DNA of 64,000 nt from Ceratothoa steindachneri (lineage: Eukaryota; Arthropoda; Malacostraca; Isopoda; Cymothoidae), in NCBI GenBank assembly GCA_963969495.1, contig OZ018322.1, forward strand, positions 157,138,848 to 157,202,847. The letters run 5' to 3'. The first letter of the stretch is position 1. Each line of letters begins with the position of its first letter. This document shows positions 21,480-33,849 of this stretch, piece by piece. The notes beneath the pieces are model-generated. The model was not told the origin of the DNA. It did not search any database and saw only the letters and a list, made by a program, of their open reading frames with translations. The position numbers and the translations under genes were made by a program.

Positions 21480-23500
21480 CTGTTGTCTGCCGCTGGAAAA
21501 TCGAGTGTTAAAGGAGACTCCAGCTCTGGTATTTCGTTTGCTCTGCAAATATCGGAAGTAGATCGCCTATCTTCCTCCATATTTTCTCCGCTCCGTTCCT
21601 AATGTTAATATTAAGAGTTTCTAATCCTGCTTCTTGGTGTATACCCTGTAGTCTTCTTCTCTCTCTCCTACGCGTGTTGGTGATTAGGTAGAGAGCTTTA
21701 TTTTGTATTCTCTGGAGTTCCAGTTTTTGGGTCCTTGTTTCACCCTTGATAGGGTTGGCGGGTATAGTAGTACCTCTCTTCCTGGTGCATGATAGATTTT
21801 TTTTTATTTTTCATGCCTAACCCTCTTAGATTCCCAAATCGGTAAGCATAGGAATCGCCTTGTTCTTCCTCTCCCTTATGTGTTTTTTGTAGCCTTTTTT
21901 TGCTCTCACTATGATATCTGTAGTTCTGATCTTCCACTACAATTTTATCTGTTTTGTTCCTGGAGATTGGGATTATTGTTAATTTCCTCTTGTTTGTCCT
22001 TATCTTCCAATCTCTTTCGTAGTTGTTGATGTTGCTGATTTCTAAAGCTGTGATCCTTGCCTGAAAGCGTGCGTTCGTGTACGGAGTGACGAATAGTTTG
22101 GCTTAATTCGTCCGCGAACTTTATGTTTAAGCAACCAGGAAATATTGGTGGTGGCAGGTCTGCTGTGTATATTGAATACAGCGTGGAGCTGAGAGAGTCT
22201 TCCTGCGGAAGTATAGCTTCCAAGTCGAATTCTGGTTCTAAATAACCATTGATTTTCACATATACTCTTCTGTATGTGACATAATCGCAGAAAATTCTCT
22301 CCAGATTGCTATTCACTTGGAGATTTAAGAACTTATATTGCATTCCTCTCACCTGGACTTTGTTGAATTCTTTTTCTACATCTCTCAGGACCAGATCGAT
22401 GTACATAGTTATTCTCTGCTTTGGCCTTTGCTATTTTCTCTGTTATTATGCCAAGCGCCATTGTGGTGTCTCTGCCTCTTCTAAATCCCATCTGATAATC
22501 ATCATAAAGGTCGTTCTCTTTAAGATATTCTTTTAGTCTTTTGTTAAGAATATTCTCGAAGAATTTGCCCATGAAGTTCAATAGAGATATTGGCCGGTAA
22601 TTGCAGAGGCGGTTTGGTGGTTTTTCTGGCCTTGGGACGAATGTCATTTCCGCTGGTTTATAGCTATCAGGGAAGTATCTGGTGTTTAAGCACACGTTAT
22701 AAATACTCTTTAATGCTCTGATGATTATGTTAGATGCCTTGGTAAGATTAATTCTGGTTATTCCTGAGGGGCCTAGCGCTTTCTGTTTGAATCATTTAAT
22801 TACTCCTTTGATCTATTCCGTTGTTATATATGCCCCTGTGCCCATAATTTCCGCCCTTTTTCGCTCTACATTTGGTGCTGGAGTGATCTTGTTTATGTTT
22901 TCTCGCAAGACTGTGTGGACAATTTTCCTCCTTCACTGGTGTTCTGGAGAACACTGATGTCTAGTGATTACGAAAAAGTTCTTCTGTGGCCCTCTTTTCT
23001 TGGATTTTTTCTTTTCGTTCATTCTTAATTGTTATTTTTTCTCTCTGGGGTCTGCCTTTAAGTCTATTTGTTAGTCTCCACTTCTTTTTTAGTCTTCTTT
23101 CTTCGTCTATTTTCTCTCTTATGCTACCTATATGTGGCTTTGCTGTTATTATATGAGATGCCTCAGTTCTTTTCTCCATCTTTTGATTTCTTTGTATCGA
23201 TCTCTATTTGGCCCATAGAGAATTATTTGGTCTAGTATTCCTTTTAGTTGCTTATTTTTTCTCTTCATTTCCTCTGTCCATTAAGGATGTGGAAGATTAC
23301 GGTATCTTTTCTTTGGTATATATCTTTCATATGCCTCATTGATCGTTCTTGTTAATCTTGAGTTCTCCTCATCAATATCTTCCAGGTTGGTGTCAGTGAG
23401 ATCCTTTGGGACAAAGTTACTAAGATCTTGTGGGTAACCTACCCAGTTTGCTCTCTTGTAATCCTTCCTCGCCTGTACAAAATATTTTTTGTAGACATAC
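21480..23500 (-). pseudogene. Jockey-like ORF2 fragment (RT without endonuclease)
   Basis: From 23500 downward the linker before RT is visible (YKRANWVGYPQDLSNFVP, INEAYERYIPKKRYRNLPHP, WTEEMKRKNKQLK). Then come SFKQKALGPSGITRINLTKA with frame breaks, the intact frame 22333-22695 with PNRLCNYRPISLLNFMGKFF and YQMGFRRGRDTTMALGIIT, and the frame 21945-22406 with FADELSQTIRHS at the catalytic Asp-Asp box (second Asp is Glu). Post-RT sequence (TNTRRRERRRLQGIHQEAGL) reaches about 21500. The endonuclease is absent and the copy is 5'-truncated. On this strand the fragment lies upstream of ORF1 copy A, the reverse of the ORF1-ORF2 order within an element, so they are separate insertions. Confidence 0.82.
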
Positions 23501-24639
23501 AGAAAATCACAAAACGCCTCTGATTTGAAAATGTTTATTTTCTGTATAAACTAAGATAGCTGAAATGCATGGTAGACTTATCAGTTACAGAACTAAACAC
23601 TGGAGTTAAAAAGTAAACACTAATCAATGAAAAACAGGGCGGGAGGAAGCAGTACACACACGGTACACCTCCTTATCTAATGGACACTGAATTCTGATGT
23701 CATAAATTGTTCCAACTTGACAGATGATATCAGTGTTGCCAGCTAGACAGCATCAATAACACAGGCAGTAAAAAAAGGTTCCTATATTCCTACACTTGGC
23801 TCTTTTTCTGGTACATAGTAATATCATATTGGTAAACACTTTTGCGATGAGTTTTAGCTCCTTCCACATAAGATTTGTATACAAAACTTGTAAGCTTTAG
23901 ATCGAGAGGGACAATCTGAGCAAATCCTGTATTCTTAATCAAACTTAGAGCCAGGCAGTTCCTATTGTTCTCCGCCATTGCACCGTGCAAAGCCTTTAAC
24001 AGAGAAGGGCAAGCACTACGTCAACTCGATGTGACTACTTTGGGTCACACGGCTTTCTAATACGATCGTTTTTCCTACAAGTTGTTTCATTCTACATAGG
24101 ATTGCTTTATGCACTAAAGCACCAGACAGTTCTTCCTTAGCAAGAAGGATTTCGTTGATGACAAAAATTTAAAAAAATTTACGTATCAAGTACAATTTGT
24201 TTTATTTCTGAAAGTATAAATAAAAACATTTGTTCTAAAAATTTGATATTCTCAAGATATTAAGGGTAAGGCAGTTCTTTTGCGGCGTACTTTTTGGTCG
24301 GAATCTGTATTGGTTATTGGATATTAAATTATTCGTATTTAAAACTGATAAAGGTTGGTATAGATTGATTCCTCTAATATTTTACTATTGCGAGTGAATT
24401 TTAAATTTAGTTATTAAACAATTAATTGGAATTGTAATAGAAATATTAATATTTAATGTTTAAAATATTTGGATATGAAATTATATTTCATTTTAATATA
24501 AAATTCCATTTGCAGGAAAATTAGAGACAAAAATATTTTATGAAAGATGATTGGTTAATATGCAATTAATATATCTATTTGAATATTTGAAAGTTTTTGA
24601 CAGGTTTGGGAGAAAAATGAAATTCACATCCTGCCAAAT
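23501..24639. other. AT-rich sequence, nothing recognised
   Basis: No motif or repeat partner was found. A 66-codon minus frame at 23790-23990 has no recognisable feature. Confidence 0.55.
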
Positions 24640-25009
24640 CATTTCCCTCAGAGGAATGGTCGATCCTTAAATCGATCTACGACAACCAGTGGAAACAAAA
24701 TCTTGAGACATTTACGCGGCGGGAATTGAATCCTAAGAATTGAGCAGTTATTAAATCTAATCCCTCTCTTCGAGATTCTACTTTCACTTTCTACTACCTC
24801 TGCCAATTGTGAGATTGGATTTTCCGCAATGAAAGTGATTTATACTGCAGGCAAATTTGTTTGAATTTGTTCTTTTCTTGAGAATATAATGATCGTTCAC
24901 CTCACTTTCCAAATGTCCTCAGCTTTGCACCTCAAAAACTAATAGAAATATGGCTGAGATGAAGATTTAAAAAATTTAACGGGGACGAAGTAGAAGACCA
25001 CTAGTGAAG
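24640..25009 (+). pseudogene. hAT-type transposase C-terminal fragment
   Basis: In shifting frames the sequence reads PSEEWSILKSIYDNQWKQNL-like residues near 24650, then LLNLIPLFEILLSLSTTSAN and CEIGFSAMKVIYT near 24755-24845. The last block matches the C-terminal dimerisation region of hAT transposases, whose typical core is S-A-x-x-E-x-x-F-S-x-x-K (family knowledge). Further on, PQKLIEIWLR, then RFKKFNGDEVEDH leads to the micro-insertion at 25010. The N-terminal catalytic part is absent. Inactive. Confidence 0.6.
24998..25009. repeat. 12-bp target-site duplication, left copy
   Basis: CCACTAGTGAAG, repeated exactly at 25051-25062 on the other side of a 41-bp insert. Confidence 0.9.
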
Positions 25010-25050
25010 TTTTTTTTTTTAAAGGGGCTATCTGGTGACTGCCCACTTAG
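25010..25050 (-). mobile_element. 41-bp truncated I-like retro-insertion
   Basis: On the minus strand the insert reads CTAAGTGGGCAGTCACCAGA, then TAGCCCCTTT and an 11-nt A-tail. The non-tail part matches the 3' terminus of the I-like family: copy 1 has AAGTAGGCAGTCACCAGATG and copy 2 has AAGTGGGTAGTTGCCAGATG. Perfect 12-bp duplications flank it directly, with the A-tail against one of them. It is an extremely 5'-truncated target-primed insertion into the hAT remnant. Confidence 0.9.
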
Positions 25051-25062
25051 CCACTAGTGAAG
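25051..25062. repeat. 12-bp target-site duplication, right copy
   Basis: CCACTAGTGAAG, identical to 24998-25009. Confidence 0.9.
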
Positions 25063-28000
25063 AGGGAGACATTGTGAAGATTTCGGTGAAAGAAACGATG
25101 ATGTTTGAGATGTAACTATAAATGTCTAACATTAGTTTCAAGAAAGTATCTTAGAAAAACATGTTTGCTGTTTAATTATTTTTATTTTTTCGGTCCATGA
25201 GCGAAAGAACTTTTGACACTAAATCAAGGGTTGTTGCAAAACCGTCTTGAAACTTAGAAGAACTTTTAAGGGCGTTTGAGTAGAAACTCGCTTAAATACT
25301 TGGTTCTATTGGTTAGAAGAATACTTCTGGCGAGAACTCACCTTAGTCTTCACTAACCAAAGTAAGATTTTGCCAGAAAAATGACAAATTAATGAACGGG
25401 CCGATATAAAATAACCAGATCCTGTGTGATATTGACTGATGCGTTAAGGCGCAAAATCCTCAATTTCGTAGAAAATGAGTTCTCTTTTTATATAGAGAAT
25501 GCTGCGTAGCCAGTTCTAGGCCAAATGGACATGGCCAGGTTGCCTTTTCAATCGATCTGATGTTGAGGATCGATTTCAGGTAAGCAAATGTTTAGTAAAC
25601 ATACCCGAGGGGAAGCATAATAAAAATAGAAGAAAAACACCTAGGTTGAACGTTGTCGATGCTGTTGGCCAGGTGTAAAATTCTTGTGAGATGAGTGCAT
25701 GAACCCCAAAGAGAGAGAAGTACCTACAAAATTATTCGAGGACAAATTCTTATCCTGGATGACTAACGCCTCTTCATACACTATGCATGCCAAAGATTCC
25801 CCGCAACTGTCTAGAAGCTAAAATACGATTCGCGTGCGAAGAATGAACGAAGTGAATCCAGAGCTATGCGCGCCATAATCTATCTGCCATAGTGATGAAC
25901 CATTTATCAGTTGTGTTCCCTTAAATTTGAACCTGAAATTAAAAAAACACAGAGTAGATGTATACAAATGTTTAATAATGCATGGTAATAAGGTCACGGA
26001 AATAGTCATATTCAGTGCAAAAGGGCTTGTGCCCAATTTATATTCGAGTGTGTTAATCCAAGGTTGGACAATAAAAGATGGGAATCGAGTTTACCGTTTC
26101 AGCTGAGGAGTTATTAAAAGAAAAACCTCCTACAAAAATAATCTTCAATATACAAGTGATTAATAAAATTATTATTGATCACGAAAACTAAGCAAACTAT
26201 TATAATTATGAATAAGTGACCAGCAGGTAATACAGGCGGGCAAGGAATAAATGTGAATAACCCGAGAATTGTAACAATCCCTTGAAAGACCGTTATTAAA
26301 CGCGGGTTGAGATAATATTAATTAAATGTGGGGTATTACGGGGGTTTTCAGAAAGTAAATTAAATGAAGGAAACATCACAGTACTGGGACCTCGGTTTTA
26401 CCTCTGCGGCGGCGAATTCGATGGCGTTACAGGTCGAAGCGTTGGAGGTACTTCGTAGAGCGAAAAATGAGCGTAAATCAGGCTCCAAGTTGTCCTACAA
26501 ATGGAAATCACGAAGAGGGGGGAGGGGGAGAGTCCGCTCCAGGGATGGTGTCGGCACGGCGATCACATGGGAATCTGCACGGAAGGACTTCTCGGACTTC
26601 CTTGCTCTTGTCTCACGTTTGAGGCTAAGGTACACGGACATTGTAGAGTGGAGAGAATGAGCGGAGGGTTGATCCCGGTTAGCCCTCCGAATTGTGAATA
26701 AAGAAGGAGAGTAATCTATCTCTGACGAAAGAAATTACGAAGGTAAGATCCGCTCAAGGGATCACAGGCGCTGACACAGCGACCCAACGGGGAACGGTCT
26801 GTCAAAAGGACGTCGGAAGAAACTCTCGCTGACAATCAATGGAGTCGCTCGCATAAATACGGCGGGTTTCTGCGTGGAACGGGTTTAGGGAGAGAGGCAT
26901 AGGACACCTGGTGTCGCAGGGGAGACTTAGAATGTAACTGTCTAAATAACCACAAGTCACGGGCGTCTTACAGCTACTGGGGGGAGTGATCGTTCTCGTT
27001 TTCGACTTTTCACTGGGGGATGATAACCTAGCACAATAGAGGGAGGGGGGAGTGTCGCCGGACAAGGTTTTGAACTGATTAAAAGTTCTGGGGCCATAAA
27101 CTAAGGTTATATGGCCAGACTGTGTCTGGGAAAGTTTTCACCTTTGACCTTCCTTGGGCTAACCTCTACAGTGTGGTACAAGTCCCAAACCAGCAAGCAC
27201 CTACAGTTATAAAAAGATTGCAAGAGAAATACCAGTCAAGTACGACAGAAAATTCTAAAACCTCAGCTGCGTTATTAGCAAGGAGTGTGTAGGACAATCT
27301 ACTTGAGCTCTTAGTTTGAAATTGCGATATTATTGCTTTATGAAGAGATAAATTAGAGAATACTAATTTATCGCTTTTTGAAGTTAAATTGAAATACCGG
27401 GAGGAATGTCGAGCACTAGCTCAAATTGACATCAAATGGGCTCATAATATAACCATGGAAGACACACCACATATTGCATTATTCCATTATTACACACGCT
27501 TCCTTAACGATATTATCGATTCAAACGTCAATTTGAAGCATGAATCTTGCGTTCGAACTTACTTCACGGATTCTCGCTTAGGAATTTAGGAAACATGATT
27601 TAAAAATCTTTGATATTGTCCAAAGAGAGCTAAATCATCACTCTACCGAAGTGTAGCCGAAACAACATCAACAAACCGTACCGCTGAGAGCTATTTTCGG
27701 AGGTATGCAAAATACATTAGAAGTATCGTATCTCAAAAAATAAACACAAAAAAATTACCTCCGTTCAGGTGGACCGAATCGAATAATGAAAAATCTCTGA
27801 TAAAACATGTTCAAAATCCTCAAACTTGGGCCCTATAGTGTATACAAATAGTAAAGGAAGACCATCTTAAAATACAGTAGCCTCCGAAGAGTGGATTTTC
27901 AAGACAAAATGCTTGATCTGCGGATCCACAGCAAGGCTCACCTGCGATAAAACACACGATGGATCCTAAGCTGCCAGATATAAATCTAGCCATTGACCTT

Positions 28001-28783
28001 ACAGAGGCATTGACGTTGGAGTATTTTAAAGCACCATGTAAATATAGAGCTCCAATCTTGCTACTCATTTCAGAAATCTCACCACTCTCAAATCATAGAT
28101 AGCATCTCACCCTTTAAAGAAAACATTTCGCCAATAGCAAAATCTTTCCCTCCAATCCATGCAAAAACTCCAGTAACAATCATTAACTCACAAATGAAAT
28201 ATCATCAAGAGAGCGGAAAACTGAAAAAGTCCGTGACCTCAACTAACTATCCTCCATCTCCCTAGATGACCGAAGAACTGACCACACATAGAAACTAATA
28301 TTACCTCCTAAATTTAGTAACTGCTCCCAAAATTAGCCTATTAAGATAACTGTAAAAATTTTCTTTTTACTCGTTTCAATTGGCCTTCACCAACTTGTCG
28401 ACTAGGGGAGTCGTGGAAATGCTTGCAGCCGGGAAATGTTTTTAAAGATATTAGGCTCCCTCCCTTAAATTATTGTGAACCAACTTTCACACTTACTTTG
28501 AGGATATCCATACCCTACGTATGTAAATAAATCAATGAGACTCATCATGGGGGCTCTTAACTCAGGAAAAAGTTAAGCTCCAAAAAGAACCTCTACCGTA
28601 AGTTATTTTATCACACCCTCATATTTGACTTAGACTACATGAATCACGACCGGATTACAAATACATTAGAACATCTCCAACTCGTGGGAAATGTCTTTTT
28701 TCATATAAACCAACAATTTTGGGAGAAACGAGCATCTGGGAAGGCTGGCAGGAAAAACTCCTTACTTGAGTTTGGTAGAAAAC
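25063..28783. other. No recognised gene; one GC-richer patch
   Basis: The patch at about 26360-27070 is GC-richer and carries a 98-codon plus frame (26364-26660, Arg/Lys/Gly-rich, starting MKETSQYWDLGF) and an 87-codon minus frame (26802-27065). Neither is recognisable. A 66-codon plus frame at 27389-27589 includes ITMEDTPHIALFHYYTRFLN and is likewise unassigned; it may be part of a transposon. The rest is AT-rich without visible structure. Confidence 0.45.
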
Positions 28784-28912
28784 TACTAAAGGGATTGTTT
28801 GGAACTAGCACCACGATGACGTGCAGAAAAACAAACTTATGTAAATTACAAGTCGTTGCCAACGATCAACTTTAAATGAAACACCTCGTAAATAACTTAA
28901 TAAATAACACCA
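28784..28912 (+). repeat. Duplicated coding-like segment E, copy 1
   Basis: About 129 bp repeated at 29250 onward with few changes. It lies in a 78-codon frame (28639-28875) with RKLLKGLFGTSTTMTCRKTN. The GLFGT core followed by a hydrophilic, heptad-like stretch is reminiscent of the fusion-peptide-proximal part of F-type envelope proteins carried by some LTR elements. This similarity is weak. No full envelope frame is present. Confidence 0.5.
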
Positions 28913-29249
28913 TTCTATATCATTTTATTGCTGTATATATCGCACTGATTCGTGTGCTATCAACTCCGACGGATAAGATGAACAAATAAGATGAATGCAT
29001 ATATTTAATTATCTCCTAGCTACTATGTTTTAGCGCATATTTAGAACGAAAAGGAAAGGTTAGATATTTTGTTTTATTGTGGATTTGTCATTAATATTTC
29101 ATCCTTTTGCTATCAAAATAAAATATATGTACAGCAGTAATTCAGCAAGTAATGGGGATTAGATGATTGAGAAACAGAAAGGGAAGTTTTGCATTAATAT
29201 TTAGAGCTGTGCCGGAAAAAAGCGAAACGAATTTAAAAAACGTTATAAT
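28913..29249 (+). repeat. 338-bp dispersed repeat, copy 1
   Basis: It begins ATTCTATATC and ends GCGAAACGAATTTAAAAAA, then CGTTAT. It matches 36981-37321 in the same orientation over its whole length with scattered substitutions. No frame or terminal inverted repeat is obvious. Both flanks are the duplicated segment E. Confidence 0.85.
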
Positions 29250-29451
29250 TGAACTACTAAAGGGATTGTTTGGAACTAACACCACAAGAACTTGCAGAAA
29301 AACAAACTTATGTAAATTACAAGTCGTTGCCCACGATCAACTTCAAATGAAATACCTCGTAAATAACTTAATGAATCACATTATTAAGCAAGACACGTAT
29401 CTTCAAAACTTCACCGGAGCTCTCATGAACATTGGTAATCTAGTACGGTAG
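29250..29451 (+). pseudogene. Duplicated coding-like segment E, copy 2
   Basis: The 94-codon frame 29167-29451 enters this segment and reads IELLKGLFGTNTTRTCRKTN, then LCKLQVVAHDQLQMKYLVNN and a helical-looking tail LQNFTGALMNIGNLV. It runs further than copy 1. A possible F-type envelope remnant of an LTR element is a low-confidence suggestion. Nothing downstream to 30.1 kb confirms it. Confidence 0.3.
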
Positions 29452-30099
29452 CAACTCTACGGTTATTTACAAACCTAAATCAACCGTTTCATTAACCTTC
29501 GCTTAATCACGATGAAAAAAAAACTAGAAAATCAAACTTCTTTAGACAAAATATTCACAGATGCAGCAGCATTTGACATCACAGCATCCTAATCTTGCCA
29601 CTGTATTTTCTTTAATACAACGCGCAGCCTAGTCCCCGAAGCTTCACATCGGCAATAGCTCTACCGTGTGTTTCCTCTCACCACAAACCTATCCCGTTTT
29701 ATGAAGTACACTTGGACTCTCCAAGGAAATACATCATATACCTTCTAACTGAGCATACGATTCCTCGATGACCCCGCCTGTTCATCATACCACCTGAGAC
29801 CTTTCTCTTCACTTTCCCACAATCCACTTGCGTTAGCATACTACTATCCAAACGTCCCCACATATGTATATGGTATTTGGACTAAATTTGACGATGTTTA
29901 ATGTATCCTTTGTCAGGAAAAAATTGATGTATTCGTTAACAGTGAACTGCGTTGGATGGCAAACAATACATGTATTAGCGTCCAAAAACTGAGCTGACAT
30001 GAAAGACTGGAAACCAACAAAATAATGAAAAAGAAGTATCTGTATCATTAAAATCGTGCCGGGTATCAAAATGCAAACTCCAAGACGGTTTAAATAATC
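29452..30099. other. No recognised gene
   Basis: Minus frames at 29833-30208 and a few plus fragments have no recognisable motif. Confidence 0.5.
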
Positions 30100-30583
30100 T
30101 TATAACACTGTAAATATCGGTAGCTGCAACGGAGACTACGAAGACGCGGCCAGCAGAATGGAACAGTTTAAGCGTTCTGACTGCATCCAAATGCCGTAAT
30201 TCATCCAAATGCCGTAGGTCAAGGAGAGCCGCTTGAGGATTGCAAAACAGCTACTGAACAAAATGAAATTTCTTGTTGAGCAGGAAACGATTTGGTTATA
30301 CTCAGATGAAAAGAAATTATGCCCAGACCAGTTGCACAACATAAACAAGAAGCTTCCCAAAACTTTGATGGTCTATGGGTGTGTCTTCAGTGGCGTTGAC
30401 CCTATGCCACATCACATGTTAGATAGAGCACCGTCTGCGGCTCAATTAAGACGGCTAAGTGGAGCGGTTACATATTATAGTCAAATCCTGATTGGAGATG
30501 GTTGCCACTTGTTGGTCGTACCTCCAGATAGAGTCAGAAGTTGTTCTAAGAGTTTCTACGACTTTACTAGCCCTAATTTCTAG
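30100..30583 (+). pseudogene. Tc1/mariner-type transposase fragment
   Basis: A 116-codon frame (30233-30583) reads MRIAKQLLNKMKFLVEQETI and then WLYSDEKKLCPDQLHN. The SDEK box is the first catalytic Asp region of Tc1/mariner transposases. Next comes LMVYGCVFSGVDPMPHHML, equivalent to the VMVWGC-type box seen at 42.9 kb. The second and third acidic regions are missing, as the frame runs into the tandem duplication at 30540. It is a different subfamily from the copy at 39.8-43.3 kb. Confidence 0.68.
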
Positions 30584-30817
30584 CCTCCTAGATCCTATGA
30601 TTGTAATTCCATCGATTAAGATGTGTTGAGGGTAGTTAAGTATGAGAACAAGTGCTCTGACTGCAGTCCTATGGCCGAGTTGTTATAAGAGTTTCTATGA
30701 TTAAACCAGCCTCAGTTTGTGGCCTCCTAGATCCTATGATTATAATTCCATCGATTAAGACATGTAAGGCGCAGTTATATAAGAGATCAATTGCTCTGAC
30801 TGCAGTCCTATGGCCGA
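30540..30817 (+). repeat. 139-bp direct tandem duplication
   Basis: The unit from 30540 repeats at 30679. GTTGTTCTAAGAGTTTCT pairs with GTTGTTATAAGAGTTTCT. CCTCCTAGATCCTATGATT and CTCTGACTGCAGTCCTATGG recur at exactly 139-bp spacing. The second unit continues into AGGTGGTGGCCAAAATCAAG without the repeat. Unit identity looks about 80-85% by eye. Confidence 0.85.
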
Positions 30818-33800
30818 GGTGGTGGCCAAAATCAAGGAGCTGTTTGACGATCCACCCATCGAGAGAGTGACCAACGAACCTACTAGGTTCTGGAGCTAAA
30901 TTGAAGACATGTTGTTAGCTGAGGAAAACTAATTTGCGTAAACCTTTATCTCTTAGCCATAATCTAGTGGGATTTTTTTTACAGTTTACAAGACATTTAT
31001 TTTTCGTTGAGGTATTGAGTTTCTTTTCTTTTCTCCAAGCTATCAAATTTAGCCCAAACATATATGATTCGTCTCAACTGACTACCTCACATATTCAAAA
31101 AGTATGGAAGCTGCAATTAAATTCTGTAAACAGCTTGCAAACCAATCTGTTGTCGTATGTATGCCCACTTATTAACACATTGCGCGTCGCAAAGAGTCAC
31201 CAGTGCACATTAAACCAATCAGTTACAATGAAAATCGGCCCAACTATGTGCATATCTTTGCCTATACCTATCCCTGCTAGCTTAAAGGGCCTCTCATATT
31301 AGACCAGAGTTGACTCCCAATTATTATTTAAATCCTAGTTCAACACGACTTAGGTATAAACCCCTACGGATGAGTCTCATTGCGTAAGAATCCATTGACC
31401 ACCAAGATGTAAACTTTCCATTGTTCAAATTTGGACCCTAGAGTTGTTATATAGAGGCGTAACCCTTAGCCCATTTCTAACCTTAGAAATGGAAAACTAA
31501 CAGCTTTTAATCGTCAATCGCATCAAAATAGCCCCCCGGAAATCCTTAGCATAATGTAACCCATCTCATGCTCCACTACAGTACTAGTAGTTGCATTCCT
31601 TATTCTATTCCTCCGTATAATAATCGTCAAATCTCAAATTCATGCCCATCTAAGATTAGATACATTTTTTTGATTTTTGTATTAGGTATAAATAAATGTT
31701 ATTTTCATACACAGTGGTTTATCATCATTTAATACCTCCATTCTGAGTAAGTTAGACATATAATAGGTGATTTTTTTTTGCTTTAATTTACTTTGGTTTG
31801 ATGTGAATTTTACGGACGATGTATTGATACGCTTGTATCCTGCAAAGGTGAGAGAGCGATAAAAGAGATTATATTTTATGAATTATTACAAATACTAATT
31901 AATTTAACAATATTAATTATCTTAAATATCTTAGTAGCATAAGATAGAATGAACTTCGTGAAAATTGCTACTGAGAATTAGATCACTTTTACTCGATTGA
32001 ATTTATTATTTTCAGTTTAGCTACTCCAATTATATGCAAATTGTTTATTATCTTTTTCACCAAATTTTTAGAATTTGTACTCCAGCTCTGACCTAAGGTT
32101 AGGAGGAGGTTACCATCATTAGCTCTTACTACAGTCTGCTTTCAACGCTCAGCTGCCATATTTTGATATCGAACCGTAGTCAGTGCTCATAAACACCAGT
32201 AATATGGTGGCAAATATATATTTTTCTTCATTATTTTAATTCTTTAGGAAATTTAGGCTAAATTTTTAAAATGTCTCTTCTCGAATCTCCCATTTATCGA
32301 TCCTGCTTTTAAAAATCGGATTCATGAGAGGTGCGAGAAATACTGAGCCGAAACACCCAACTATATTTCCACAAGACATTCGTAGCAGGATAGAAACACT
32401 TCAAAAATTCGAAAATTCACTACAAAACGGCAGAATGTCTAAGAAGCAAAAGTTATTTATTATCTGAATTATGGTATTTATATTTACACAAGGGGAATCG
32501 AATTTTTGTAAGAATAACCTATATTAACTAAAAACTTGGAACTAATGGCTATTTACAACGAATGTTAGAAACACCGTCTTGCCTCTTAGAAGAGATTGGC
32601 GCAAAGCGCAGCTAAACAAAAGACAAAATAAATTCTACGTCGTCGCGTCCTTTTAAAGTAGCGAGGTCATGACAGAATTAATTTTCGTTTTTCCCCCTGG
32701 TGTTTTTTGTTTTCTGGTGCGGAAATTATCCATTTTTCTTCCTAGCGCCCCACGGAAAATTGTTAGGGAAATCAGGAAAATTCCGATATCAATCATCTCT
32801 TCATCCAACACATCTAATCTTAGGGCTAAAAGTATTAAAACTATTAAACCTTAATATGACGAAAATACAAAAAACTATTAAAATATCTCCTCGAAACAAT
32901 TTTTTTCTATTTCCGTCCCTCTCAATTTCCTTTTTTAAGATATTTGGGTAGGAGGACGCTCCGCTTCATTCCAAGTGAGAAAAAAAAAGAGGTGGGAGAA
33001 ATGTATCTTTTCGATTAAAGGGTCTAAGTATAGCCTTGGATGTACCTGATCGTGTCGCTATTTATTTTTATTAGAATGAGTTAAAAATATCTATACCGTC
33101 TTCCGGCGTGTGTCGCAGGAAGCTACTAAACCTTGAGGGCGAAATTAACAAAGGAATTAAATGGTGGGACTGTCGCGCACCCTGTCCAATCCTGAATGCT
33201 GGCGTTAATGAGTTAGATGGTGATGACTATTATTATATCATTACCCTCATGATAGCCGGATAGGCTTTTAGATAAAGAAATATCGATAACCCGATGGTCG
33301 TATAGAGGAGACTATTTGCAGCATTACGGATCATAGAGCTACCCAGCTCTTCTTTAAACGACTGGCTCCTACAACGATGAAGGAACGTCTTCTTGCGAGA
33401 GTGAATAGTTGAAGGAAAGAGTGAATTTCCTCCGCTATTAGCGTCGATCAATAAAGTCAGGGGCGAGGTTTCAGACCTAAGAGACGACGGAAGACATGAG
33501 TACAAAATTGAGAGAGAAATCATAAAAAGGGAAAAAAGGAATGACCTATTCGATTCTTAGTAAAAACTTAATATGTAACCCTCTATTGAATAAATATTAG
33601 TCATGATATCCAGAAAGAAAGATTATGAAGTTAAATGATTAAATATGGATTTTTTGTGCTTTGTTTTGCTTCAGAAAACGCCATTCTATAAGTGAAGGAA
33701 AAGATGAAAAGTAGTGTGGGCTATTAAAGGCACGTTTAAGGGTAAAAATGGGGGGGTGATTAGGCAGATCATTCCACATTCTCTAAAACGATATTGAAAA

Positions 33801-33849
33801 AGTCCGATCACCATGGTATACAAACTACTCCAAATGATCGCAAGTCAAG
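30818..33849. other. AT-rich sequence, no recognised gene
   Basis: A 122-codon plus frame (30934-31302) and a 96-codon minus frame (33233-33523) are the longest. Neither has a recognisable motif. A GC-richer patch at 33.1-33.5 kb is unassigned. Confidence 0.5.
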
